Of a stretch of DNA of 64,000 bases, positions 36,401 through 43,830 are shown one piece after another (within the stretch, counting starts at the first letter, position 1; each line of letters opens with the position of its first letter). The stretch covers positions 15,916,962-15,980,961 of the forward strand of contig NC_087074.1 of the NCBI RefSeq assembly GCF_026151205.1, written 5' to 3'. The position numbers were made by a program, and so were the translations under genes. The notes under the pieces were generated by a model. It had not been told where the DNA came from. It saw only the letters and a program-made list of their open reading frames with translations, and made no database searches. This DNA is from Bolinopsis microptera. Lineage: Eukaryota; Ctenophora; Tentaculata; Lobata; Bolinopsidae.

Positions 36401-37140
36401 TTTCTGATTTCAACAAAACCCTTGGAGACGGCCCGAGCAGAAACTGTAATCTTATATACACAATATCAGGTTACAGACTGTCTAGATCAGTTCGACCACA
36501 GAGAGAAACAACTCTCTAACATCCAGCTGGAGAATGAGAAGTTAAAACAGATTCTTGCGGAGGAGAGGAGGGCGATGGAGAGACTACTGCCCTCTTTTGC
36601 TGTTGATCAAACACCTGTACCTCGTCTCTCTCTTAACTCTACTCCCCGGGCTCCTTTTAGACAAGGCGACAATTCTAACGTCAGGTTGGTTCAAGGTCTA
36701 ACACGTGTCTAACACGTGTGAAACAAGGGTCTGAATCAGTTTTATTTGCTCCAACCATCAATCAACTTATTTTCGGACAGGCAATGATAGTGCAGTTTAA
36801 ATCCTAAAGTCACATTTTAAAAACTAATTTTTTTGAGCTTCTCTATATTTGTATACTCAACCAACTAATATACTGCCTCAGAGCGACTCAAGACGCCAAC
36901 GCCACGTGGCAGCTGATGAAATCCAAACTGAATGAAAGTCTGAACAGATATCTAGTAGAAGAGGAAATCTCACCCGGCCGAGGGAACATACCTGGGATAC
37001 TGACTCCTGGGCGGATTACTCCTGGTAGAGTGACTCCTGGGCGGATTACTCCTGGCAGGGTGACTCCTTCATCGATCAGGAGAGCAGACCTCAATATCGA
37101 CCCTGACCCTGCTAGAACTTCTGCGGATAGTTTCTTGTGA
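21474..37140 (+). CDS. Long coiled-coil protein, 23 exons
   Basis: Assembled by eye from exons that end at GT-AG sites and keep phase: 21474-21565, 22132-22237, 22422-22496, 22774-22860, 22994-23071, 25714-25809, 26011-26102, 26270-26354, 28782-28905, 29015-29262, 29925-30077, 33418-33618, 33885-33979, 34081-34231, 34436-34549, 34689-34829, 35060-35155, 35327-35421, 35673-35834, 35980-36108, 36225-36288, 36470-36684 and 36882-37140, about 985 aa. Nearly all of it is charged heptad-type coiled coil. The C-terminus leaves the coil: a Pro/Ser stretch (about residue 870), a short helix (TWQLMKSKLNESLNRYLVEE), then tandem PGR(I/V)TPGR repeats. The layout of the end (KSNRQLKQK, LENEKLKQIL, then the isolated helix) recalls the ANKRD26/CCDC144 family C-terminus, but no ankyrin repeats are present; this match is tentative. 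The donor at 23071 is weak and exon 1 is the earliest plausible start. Confidence 0.78.
21664..21955. repeat. 29-bp minisatellite in intron 1 of the coiled-coil gene
   Basis: About ten copies of a unit ACTACCGCGCTGTTACCATG plus GTTACCACA, highly uniform. Each unit holds the near-palindrome GTTACCATGGTTACC. Open frames here in all three forward frames (MVTTTTALLPW and variants) are repeat artefacts. Confidence 0.9.
23238..24171. repeat. 9-bp array (TATTTAACA)n, about 104 copies
   Basis: About 930 bases of TATTTAACA in intron 5 of the coiled-coil gene. Variant units (TATTTAACG, TATTCAACA) are frequent in the first ~580 bases, and the last ~350 are nearly pure. Because the period is a multiple of three, it produces long open frames on both strands (Leu-Thr-Tyr on plus, Leu-Asn-Met on minus) that are not genes. 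The array resumes at 25281 after an inserted element. Confidence 0.95.
24172..25280. mobile_element. Non-autonomous DNA transposon with CACAGTG ends (Transib-like)
   Basis: A 1109-bp insertion splitting the 9-bp array. Its ends are inverted: CACAGTGGGCT at 24172-24182 and its complement at 25270-25280, each followed inward by CATGCTAGCATAGG (24185-24198 and complement of 25244-25257). The flanks are CATAT at 24167-24171 and 25281-25285, a 5-bp target duplication that also fits the array phase. CACAGTG termini with a 5-bp duplication are features of the Transib superfamily, related to RAG recombinases. There is no transposase frame, so it would depend on an enzyme supplied elsewhere. CMC or hAT elements would give other duplication lengths. 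Confidence 0.72.
25281..25385. repeat. 9-bp array (CATATTTAA)n, right part
   Basis: About eleven clean units of the same 9-bp repeat as 23238-24171, continuing after the inserted element. It was one array before the insertion. Confidence 0.93.
26393..26480. mobile_element. Possible pogo/Tigger-like inverted-repeat element fragment
   Basis: Starts CAGTAAAACCTCAATTTACC and contains CCCGATTTACCGCAG and TTTGCTTTCCCCCTAAC. The same family, with a better hairpin, lies at 52290-52371. CAGT starts with AACC(T/C)CGATTTA are typical of pogo/Tigger-type elements. Only one end is clear, so this is a weak call. It lies in the intron that also holds the first seven-helix receptor. Confidence 0.35.
26965..28065 (+). 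CDS. Seven-transmembrane receptor, single exon, nested in an intron
   Basis: A 366-aa protein with seven hydrophobic segments and a short basic tail. The first helix has IQNIVIFANY, the second ALSD (Asp in the conserved position), helix 3 ends VKVVNPF, like the intracellular end of helix 3 in rhodopsin-type receptors but without a DRY arginine. Helix 7 ends near YATLYPVI, a loose NPxxY counterpart. I start at the first ATG (MNQSSLKYIPD), with an N-glycosylation-type Asn at residue 2. The gene lies entirely between exons 8 (ending 26354) and 9 (starting 28782) of the coiled-coil gene, same strand. Ligand and coupling cannot be told from sequence; the family seems divergent from textbook class A. 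Confidence 0.82.
   Translation: MNQSSLKYIPDSDVFVIFKGAFFYLAPLTIPLSVIVMIQNIVIFANYYKDRKKLIPSLFMGIALSDILRAQGELVLSMISILAYTGLVEVTVLYKSLVYYMLTALPGVNWSKVFNLVMTVVITVKVVNPFSRLDNDRVKRVATYFCSAILLLNILDLIVVIVVEFKPSLVNFDAIMHPYLYLYCLLGFVLPGGLTTASLYCLSDMSGCSHLKTESQRALQVDFCGSVAAVFLLGPPILVLVCMIIQVIYLRRSLREEEATLLMPNTSRHVSITVFFTSVLFFICNTMYALAAVGCIIKRNSIKWDKISADIGVMIGFTEFTLPLIYATLYPVILICRKEELRRRYLEYWRRVTFWFRHAETVVLDQ
28066..28781. other. 3' flank of nested receptor and remaining intron
   Basis: No gene supported. ATAATAAAG at 28266-28274 could include a polyadenylation signal for the nested receptor. Open frames here are short and without domains. Confidence 0.4.
29263..29924. other. Intron 10 of the coiled-coil gene
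   Basis: Mostly AT-rich unique sequence. A self-complementary AT tract (TATATTATATAATATATAAT) lies at about 29573-29593. No gene seen. Confidence 0.4.
30139..33364 (+). mobile_element. LINE-type retrotransposon, full ORF, flanked by A18 and T18
   Basis: Insertion in the intron between exons 11 (ends 30077) and 12 (starts 33418) of the coiled-coil gene, in the sense direction. It begins with a run of 18 A (30139-30156), carries the complete ORF 30162-33263, and ends with a run of 18 T (33347-33364). The oligo(A) on the 5' side of the sense strand and oligo(T) on the 3' side is the opposite of the usual LINE tail. I could not find a clear target-site duplication, so the exact limits are uncertain. 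Confidence 0.7.
30162..33263 (+). CDS. APE endonuclease / reverse transcriptase polyprotein of a non-LTR retrotransposon
   Basis: An uninterrupted 1033-residue frame. The N-terminal part is an apurinic-type endonuclease: FATFNIRG (about residue 40), ALQETK (about 75), LGDFNSKLG (about 187), QIDYIL (about 273) and SDHRLV (about 301). It would nick target DNA. The reverse transcriptase follows, with NGRANGPDGIPNELIK (about 545), MSSAFDTIKR, FQGDCLSG and the catalytic YADD at 778-781. The C-terminal region has RSRWRMLGHVLRGP and GRRGRPQ, common at the ends of such LINE proteins. No separate first ORF is seen upstream. The absence of stops or frameshifts suggests recent insertion. The clade is not assigned; the FQGDCLSG motif differs from the usual QGxxLSP. 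Confidence 0.92.
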   Translation: MVRSSNVSGGDGGDANSNIFNPKKKSFVSTTIALMISFATFNIRGLGVQQDDSLHSKRELLGLDCEKYNVDICALQETKVTESDSLVLRNGFNLFLFEQLDSRHGGLGFIISPRMMNYVVCWKYISDRVCYVDICIPSRSGTPLRCRVINAYCPHQGLVRKNPVVLDNFYGQLREAKNVPSNVELQFLGDFNSKLGKLSLSDIEQGFGRYMGKYGMGERNENGSRLLDFISENNLFAVNTSFIQPSRRVTSFTGWRKDWSAGRYSKKTLPVYSQIDYILCRNRSKCLLTQSRTYAGTKTFSDHRLVIARINFSNIHLCFKPKQRRVPSYNISELVSNKDMQHKYHLALQGKFSNFVTSNDPNADLQNLMSHIRDAANVSIGPKPKARLKHHSSDDTLKELVEKRHDLRQLLNNNQSLDRTTLRSSINHLTNSIQKRLVEVRSAQADQTYSDITNTNDSRKMFEAVRHLQKSKPPNNSIGVHDENGCLIASDDMKASVVRDYLEKQLTRNEQPLEPFEGLPRALNVPFTGVEIHAATSSLKNGRANGPDGIPNELIKYSNSTVHEHYAGIINSCFETHTFPISIGEATITPLQKPKKPIGPLKNLRPLTLSNAARKILSMATLKRIEEKVNAFTGPWQCAYKRARSCADIVWCQRVLLSVVQRKKWEYHRMGIDMSSAFDTIKRTTILELLKLCGCTEDELRIVRLLLSNTKLRVKVNGVLSAEFLSLLGAFQGDCLSGCLFTLVLAGALNELRWTITISLDRPIPPITIAGLPLDTEYADDVDFNDEEEDNLRAILPQATAILEKWNLFVNEDKTDFTHVYLASTGEVDSDGKLVSGNEAWRKSITLGSVLCSKADIQRRINLGYAAFNNYKKAWSDKLPLNKRLILYNALVVSVLMYNSSCWAVPKIFLEKLDVVHRRHVRTILNIKYPGVISNKNLYKRCNAEPLSDKVARSRWRMLGHVLRGPVDGPAFSSLIFAINTLDLPGRRGRPQSNLFSLIVHDLCKRNIYLNNIFDLHYLRNLSYDKRYWRKLQ

Positions 37141-38545
37141 CCGGGAAAATTGTAGTGGACTCTTTTTATATTCTTTATATCAACTTATCAATAAGCGAAG
37201 TGGGGACTGCTATATTTGAGTTTCTCATATTAAATGTGGCTGCGCCACCAGACTTAGAGGATTAAAATAAAAAAGATAGTGATTTTACTTGTTATCTGAT
37301 ATTTTGACTACAATAAACTCGATGTCTAAATAAGGTAATGAATTTGAGATATATTAAGTTGATAACCAGATTTTAAAGACTATTTATCTTTGTTAGACTA
37401 ATGTTGCATTGGAAGTGAAATATATTCATAATTTTCTTCTGCGATTAATATGACCGTTAAAAATGTTATGTTGTTACCATTTTTATTATTCCTGAATTGT
37501 TGAGTCTGATTTTGTAGTTTTGTTGTTGAACCTGTATCATGTTGTGTCAAACAAAGTAGCCAGCTAGTAATCAAAGAGTGATATGAAGAGTGATATGAAG
37601 AGTGATATGAAGAGTGATACGAAGAGTGATATAATGAAGAGAATCTGCAAATTTTTCTTGACAGATTCATTGATGATTGAACCAATATTAGTTCTACCAT
37701 TGAGCCCCAAGTGGCGTTTTAACTCAATGACCAAACGCAGTGTACAATGTTAGCTGGATATAGTGTAGACTGTAGTACTCTGTGTGTTTATTGTTACGCT
37801 GTGTTCTGTGTGTGCGCTGTGCAATATAAATGTACACATTCCATTCGTTTACAGTTCTTCATTCTTGGCAGATGTCCAAGGGGCAAACATGTCTACACTA
37901 TGTGTGATTAGTCAGATATTCATATTGCAAGATATTAAAAATCTCCAATTTTACTTCCTACTTCTACACTCTCAAACGTCATGAAATTATCATTGCTTTG
38001 TCGTTTATTTTACCAACACGAAACTCAGTCGCGTGTTGTATTTCAAAGTTTTGTCTTTTGTTACTAGTTAGTGAGTTAGTGTGACGGATGTAATGTTTAC
38101 ATCATCCTTTAGTCGCTGCTACTAGCTTCATTTTGTGTGTTGATGAGTTTGATTGAGATAATGAGTTTGGTTGTAGATGACTGTCATTTTGTTGATGTAT
38201 TGCAAAACAGTTTCATCAGAAAAGTCGAGAATCTGGCTCAAAGTGAAAGTGCTGCTTTTTTGAGTTGTTACTTGATAGCCAAAGTCGTGGCAGTAAACTT
38301 TTGAAATTCATCTGATAAAAAAGTGACAAAACGTTAGGGTTAGGTTAAATTCGAACTTGTTTGTGAGATTTAGTCTTCGCAATTTTTTTAAATTCTGTAA
38401 GAAATTTAACGTAATTTGATATGTAATATATTAACAGTGGTACTGATAACAATCTCTGGGTAGTATGTGAGTAGATATCGGTTCAGTACTAGGAGAGTAG
38501 GTGTTCGATTTTGATAAATATTTTTCTGATTTGCACTTATCAGGT
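37141..38545. other. Spacer between coiled-coil and scaffold genes
   Basis: No gene clearly supported; 5' exons of the next gene may lie here. Near 37578-37632 there are about five copies of GAAGAGTGATAT, a short tandem repeat. ATTAAAATAAAA near 37261 may be the polyadenylation region of the coiled-coil gene. Confidence 0.4.
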
Positions 38546-40468
38546 ATACCCGACCAATGAAGCGAAGTAACGCAGCTGTAAGAATCCCTCCAAACCCCCC
38601 TAACTCCACCAACACCAACTTCAAACCAGTACAGATAGGAGCTCCCTCTGGTGGAGGAGCTTCTTCTTCCCGACCACCTGTTAAACCTAAACGTGGAGTA
38701 ACCAATTCTAATACCGCATCTTTACCAAAAGCTGGTCCCCAAACAAACTCTAAGTTCTTTTGCTCTCAAGGACACACTCTCAGATGTTAAAATCAAGTTT
38801 TCAGAGCCAGACTCAGGTGAACATCAGACAGTAAAACCTCTGGGTGAATGGCAACAACCTGCGCAACAAACATTCCCATTTGCAAGTGTCATGCCCGCAG
38901 ACAAATCACAAGAGCAACCTTTATACGAAAACATTTCTAGAGAAATATGTGAGGAGACAGAGGGAAACTTAGAGTCTGTGTCGACTATTAATATAACTGA
39001 GTTACAGGACGAGGAGGGTACTCTTCAGGAGGAGACGATATCAGGTCACACTAAATTAAGACAATGCGACACATTTGATAACCTTCAAATTGGACCCATT
39101 ATATCAGATCCTTGTTATGAGAATGTTATTCGGAGAAAAGGAACTTATCTCACTCCTGATGAGCTGTTGGAAAGGAGCAAAGAAGCCACCTTCGCACCAG
39201 GTGGGGCTGATAACAGTGCAGAATTAGAACCCCCTCCAGATCTTACCCATGACATGGGGCCGTCAGTAAATACATTTAAGAGCTCGGTATCAGTCTCCGG
39301 ACAACCTTCCTATCCTCCAGCTCCACCTGATGTAGAGGACACTATCTACAGGGACCCCGCATCATTGTTTGACTCCACTGAGCTAGACAGAGTGAGCTTC
39401 AGTTCTGGTCTGCAACTTCCAGCTGTCAGATCAGACCGGTCAAGAAGTACCGGTAATATGTCTGATAACTCCGGTTCCAGAGCCACTACTATTCAGGACT
39501 CTGGCAGTGAAATCTCCTCTACCCGGGGTTCAGAGAGCACTGCTCGTTTTGAGGATTTCGTTTTGTTACGAAGAAACCAAGTAGGAAACAGGGGAGGAGG
39601 AGGAAACAGGGGAGGAGGACGACAACGGGCTGTGTCAGAAATAATCACCAGCGCTGTATCTACAAAGGATAAGCGTGAGTCAGGGTGGTTTGAATCATTT
39701 AGACACTCACTGTTTGGTGGTTCTGACGCCTCGGACGCAGAAAAACAACCAACTAGTAAATTCTACTTAGACAAGGGCGAGGAGGAAGATGACAATTTGT
39801 ACTCATCTCTGGATCTACCACAACACACTTCCTCGAGAGTGAGAAAGAATCTTCCAGAGTCCTTGGTAACAAACCTTACTCCTGCTGTGTTCCAGATCCC
39901 CCAACCTAACCCCAGTGTGTTCTACACGGACCAGGAGGAGCACATTTACAGTTCCTCCGCCACTCTAGGGTCCTTAAGTTACCCGGAGATATCTGTCCAG
40001 AACCCAGGGTACCGGGATCCTCATGTTAGAGCAGCCGAACAGCGGGAGGAAAGTATTCCGGTGAGAACCACCAGGACAACATCCCAGACCTCAGTTATTT
40101 CCACTGATACCTACACCTCTGTACCTGATGTTGCGGTTACTTCAGCAGAGGAGTGTAGGAATATCATTCCTTCAGGACTTGTCGTAAGTGAAAGGGAGGG
40201 AGTCCTGGACTCCAACGCTGAAGTTAGACAAGTATCCGGAGCTATTGAAACCAACACAGGAAGTGCGAACACTAAGAAAACAGTCAGCAGGGTTTCAATG
40301 ATGAGGCAGAAGTTTGAGGAGGATTCTTTGAAAGAACAGGCAGCAGCTTCTGGAGGTACAAATGACTCGGGTAGAAACGTAAGAAAACAAATAGTTTCCA
40401 TGCAATTCTCCAGCAATGTCTTAGAAGTTGACAGCAAAGAGGGTACTAACGGATCAAGAAAACAATGA
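38546..40468 (+). CDS. Disordered tyrosine-motif scaffold protein, with a frame break
   Basis: The likely start is ATG 38557, 11 bases after a good 3' splice site (CACTTATCAG at 38536-38545). The first frame (38557-38790, MKRSNAAVRIPPNPPNS) is proline-rich and stops at a TAA. The second frame, one base different, is open from about 38690 and runs to 40468 (525 aa after the ATG at 38891, but open upstream as KQTLSSFALKDTLSDV). A single-base shift near 38735-38760 would join them. The protein is acidic and low in complexity, with LYENIS, CYENVI, NLYSSL and HIYSS tyrosine motifs; the two YEN motifs fit the Grb2-SH2 consensus YxN. I see no folded domain. It could be a cytoplasmic signalling adaptor; that is inference. 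Confidence 0.68.
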
Positions 40469-40702
40469 TCATTGAGCATATTGCTTTTCTACAAACTTAA
40501 CTGAATGTTTTGATAAAGATGATGCATCTATTCTTTGTTTTGGATTTGTTACCATTTACAATTTTTGTCACTGAATTTAATTCCTAACATGAATATTGAC
40601 GAAATTGTAATATTTTTATTCGAATAATATTTATAACCTACACGTTTAAACGCTCAGAAGCTAATTGTTATATCTAATGCATGCATTGTAAAGTTGAATG
40701 AA
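40469..40702. other. 3' flank of the scaffold gene
   Basis: AT-rich, probably 3' UTR at the start. No gene. Confidence 0.4.
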
Positions 40703-41101
40703 AATCTAAATTTGGACGATTAAAAGTTCTATACGACCACAATCGTAAGCCGCTAGCCGATTAGTCAGTCCTGAATCCTGATCGGCTAGCTTAGCGGTTA
40801 GATCGACTAGAACCATCGAGAAATAAACTCTCCTAAAGTCCAGGTGAAGAAGAGTAGTGAGCACACCTAGATATCTTTGTCTGGATTACCATCACTATTC
40901 AAATCCTAATTTGGACGATTAAATGTTCTATACGACCACAATCGTAAGCCGCTAGCCGATTAGTCAGTCCTGAATCCTGATCGGCTAGCTTAGCGGTTAG
41001 ATCGACTAGAACCATCGAAAATAAACTCTCCTGAAGTCCAGGTGAAGAAGAGCCTAGTGAGCGCACCTAGATATCTTTGTCTGGATTACCATCACTATTC
41101 A
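40703..41101. repeat. Two-copy 199-bp tandem repeat with a long hairpin in each copy
   Basis: Copies start near 40703 and 40902 and differ at only a few positions. Each holds a self-complementary segment (40726-40813 and 40925-41012) bounded by GTTCTA and TAGAAC, with inner arms CCGCTAGCCGAT and ATCGGCTAGCTTAGCGG. Each copy then ends in CCAGGTGAAGAAGAG through CATCACTATTC. It could be a structured RNA, a foldback element, or a cruciform-forming repeat; nothing decides between these. Confidence 0.8.
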
Positions 41102-41808
41102 GAGACTGCTATATACTATCCTTAGCTAATTTCTCCTCAATCTACCCGGTTTATGAATATTGAATATTGAGTACGTACTTGTTTCATCAATTTCTATAAA
41201 AACGGCGCTTGCTATGGAATTATCCGTTTAAAAGGTACAACTATAAGATTGAATATTCATCACGAGAGAAGTGAACGTTATACATATTCAGTTATATACA
41301 TATATTCAGTTGGTTTATGCCGTTGATTCTTTCAACTCTCTCTTATCCAAGTAATCTAGCCTGACAGCTCATTAGTATTACGATGGTGAACTTATTGTCC
41401 CGAAAGAACTGAGTCTGCTACTTGTATCAAGATTACAGGGAGATTGCTGGGAGATGCTGTATCTTCTCTTGCTCTTCTATTCTAGAAGTCTACTTTTATC
41501 GTGTAAAACTAATTTGGTGGTCCTCTTTTCAGGACCCATTCTTTATGAAATACGTTCACTAGAACGGCCCATGGCACACTTCGAGTATGTTCTAGAAATT
41601 TAGTTAATACTGTCTTATATTTGTGGTAAGCACTAAGCTGCATTACGATAGTTTCTTATTTCCTTCATCATAGATGACTCTTATTAGCATAAAATCAGAA
41701 TTTGCTTAGGAAACTTTTACTATTTTTTAACAAAAAATCTTCTTGAGTGTGCTAAAACCTGGCTAAACCACGTTTTGGTATTTAAAAAAAATTGTACTAT
41801 TCACCTTC
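41102..41808. other. Upstream region of the second seven-helix receptor
   Basis: No gene seen. It should hold the promoter of the receptor starting at 41.8 kb. ATATACATATATTCAGTT near 41290-41310 is a short simple tract. Confidence 0.4.
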
Positions 41809-42885
41809 ATGAGTTTATATCAAATCTATGTAATATTTTGTGCAGGATTATCAATATCAAACAATATGGATGGGAATGAACAACATTTTAATCAGGCAGC
41901 AGATATAACCTACGGGTTTATCTGTTGTCTCTGCTTCTTTTTTGGGACAGTGGGGAACCTTTCCAGTTTCAGATACTTCTGGTCAAAGAAGAGGGACATT
42001 TCAAACGTCATTTACATGATGATAACAATCAATGACGCAGTAATCAGCCTAACGGTACTCCCGGTAGGAATCTCATTCTTCTTAAACCGAAAACCAGGCA
42101 CTCTATTTGGGAGTGAATATGGCTGTGCAGTGTGGGTGTACGTATGGAATATAGCTGTCACGATCAGCATCTTCCTTGTAATGTGCCTGAGTATAAGCAG
42201 GACAATTTCACTGCTAAGGCCATTTAAACTACAGAAAGTGAGGCACTTCATTGTGGCTGTAGTACTGTGTTGCGTGTTAGTGTTGGTTGTGATGATAGCC
42301 TTCAATAAGCAGAAGGGTATGAAAGTACAGTTCTCCCATCTTAGCGCAAGATGCGACTTTGTTATTGGGCTTTCTGATACACCGACTGAAGGTGCTCTTC
42401 TTGCATTAGAGATTTTTAGAAATTTAACCTACGTGGCTCCGACTTTTGTTGTGGCAACCAGTTGTGCCATTTCAGCCATTTTACTGACGAGAAAAAAGGA
42501 ACACGTGGAGCAAAAAGACCTTCAACGGTCAAGGAACAGAGCGACGGTAACCATCCTACTGTTCGCTGTGCTCTACGGAGTCTGCAACATTCCCAAGGCT
42601 GTTGATTTCACCTTGGCAACATACTCGAGGCACACTGACAAAATCATGTGGTATTTTCAGTTGTACCAGTTTGGTACCCAATACTACTACTACAACGCAA
42701 TGCACACTTTACTCATAGCTGCAAACTCAGCTGCTAACCCAATCATCTACTTCTGGAGAATGCCTCCTCTAAGAGAAGGTACTCTGTCAAGCATCAGGAA
42801 GTCATTGAGACAAAACAAGGTCCAACCAGAGGTGGAAGTCTGTCAAAACAGAGTCGTTCAGAACAACCAACAGTCACGACTATAG
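41809..42885 (+). CDS. Rhodopsin-like (class A) G-protein-coupled receptor, single exon
   Basis: 358 aa with seven membrane helices. Class A marks: GTVGN in helix 1, INDAVISLTVLP in helix 2, a Cys before helix 3 (YGCAVW), SISRT at the end of helix 3 in place of DRY, and ANSAANPIIYFWR in helix 7 (NPxxY). Helix 6 has VCNIPK and lacks CWxP. The intracellular tail is short and basic. A second possible start is the ATG at 41866 (MDGNEQ); TTTTGTGCAG just before it looks like a 3' splice site, so the first 19 residues may not be translated. The variant SRT and missing Trp in helix 6 are common in lineage-specific orphan receptors. Ligand unknown. Confidence 0.88.
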   Translation: MSLYQIYVIFCAGLSISNNMDGNEQHFNQAADITYGFICCLCFFFGTVGNLSSFRYFWSKKRDISNVIYMMITINDAVISLTVLPVGISFFLNRKPGTLFGSEYGCAVWVYVWNIAVTISIFLVMCLSISRTISLLRPFKLQKVRHFIVAVVLCCVLVLVVMIAFNKQKGMKVQFSHLSARCDFVIGLSDTPTEGALLALEIFRNLTYVAPTFVVATSCAISAILLTRKKEHVEQKDLQRSRNRATVTILLFAVLYGVCNIPKAVDFTLATYSRHTDKIMWYFQLYQFGTQYYYYNAMHTLLIAANSAANPIIYFWRMPPLREGTLSSIRKSLRQNKVQPEVEVCQNRVVQNNQQSRL

Positions 42886-43830
42886 AGACCGCAAAAATAT
42901 CATTGAAGAAAAGGACGGAACTGATTGAGGTGAATCCGATCATTCTAAAGTAGATAATTGTAATATTCAAATAAGATTAAGAATAAGATGGCATCAGGAT
43001 ACGAGTTTCCTACAAAACAAGGAAGCATATTCTGTGTCTGGAAGAAGTTGACATTATTAATGGAACAACACACATCGTTATGTAAGTATAACATGGCACA
43101 TTTACTACCGTTCAATGGTCTGCGATTTACATTTGAACTTTTGAATGTTTAGCGTAAGTTATTATGAGTCATGAGACTGTAGCTGTATTTATCTTTGCTG
43201 AATTATTTCATCGAATATAGTATTTCTTTTTGTAATATAGAAATAATTTTCCGTAATTTAGATTGAGTAGAAGTCACGATGAGAAAATATAATTTAAAAT
43301 TTGAGTAAAATAAAGACCCACCGTTCACAAGGGAGTTAAATAATAGGGGTCAAAGAAGGACTAAGATTGGTTTTTTTTATCATAAGCTTTCTTTCTCAAA
43401 CTCTCGTACAACCGACAAATAAATAATACAAAAATTAAATATCTGGTACAACCACGGAATTCCGATTCGTACTCATCACTACTCAATTTGAACTCCAGTT
43501 AGGAAAAAGGTTCGCACGGAATCCCGGCACACTGAATTCCGAAGCGGCAAATGGACTTCCGACACGGGAGCAGATTTTTAATTTAAAAATCTCGGTCATC
43601 GCTATGTAACTATTATAAATAACTAAATTAAAAACGGGTTTACAAAAGAAATTAATGTTCCCAATTATATCTAGGTACATAAATATAATCATCATCACTT
43701 AGACTCAGTTCATAGATTTTAATTTATTTATTGTAACATATTCATGGTATCTCAAATGAAAGTAATAAAAAACCCATTTTCAAATAAAAAACAAAAATCA
43801 AAATAACTCCTATAACTATCTTAACATGTC
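42886..43830. other. Spacer between receptor and Ig gene (convergent)
   Basis: The 3' ends of the plus-strand receptor and the minus-strand Ig gene face each other across this AT-rich stretch. AATAAA on the minus strand can be read near 43727-43732 (TTTATT on plus). No gene seen. Confidence 0.4.
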
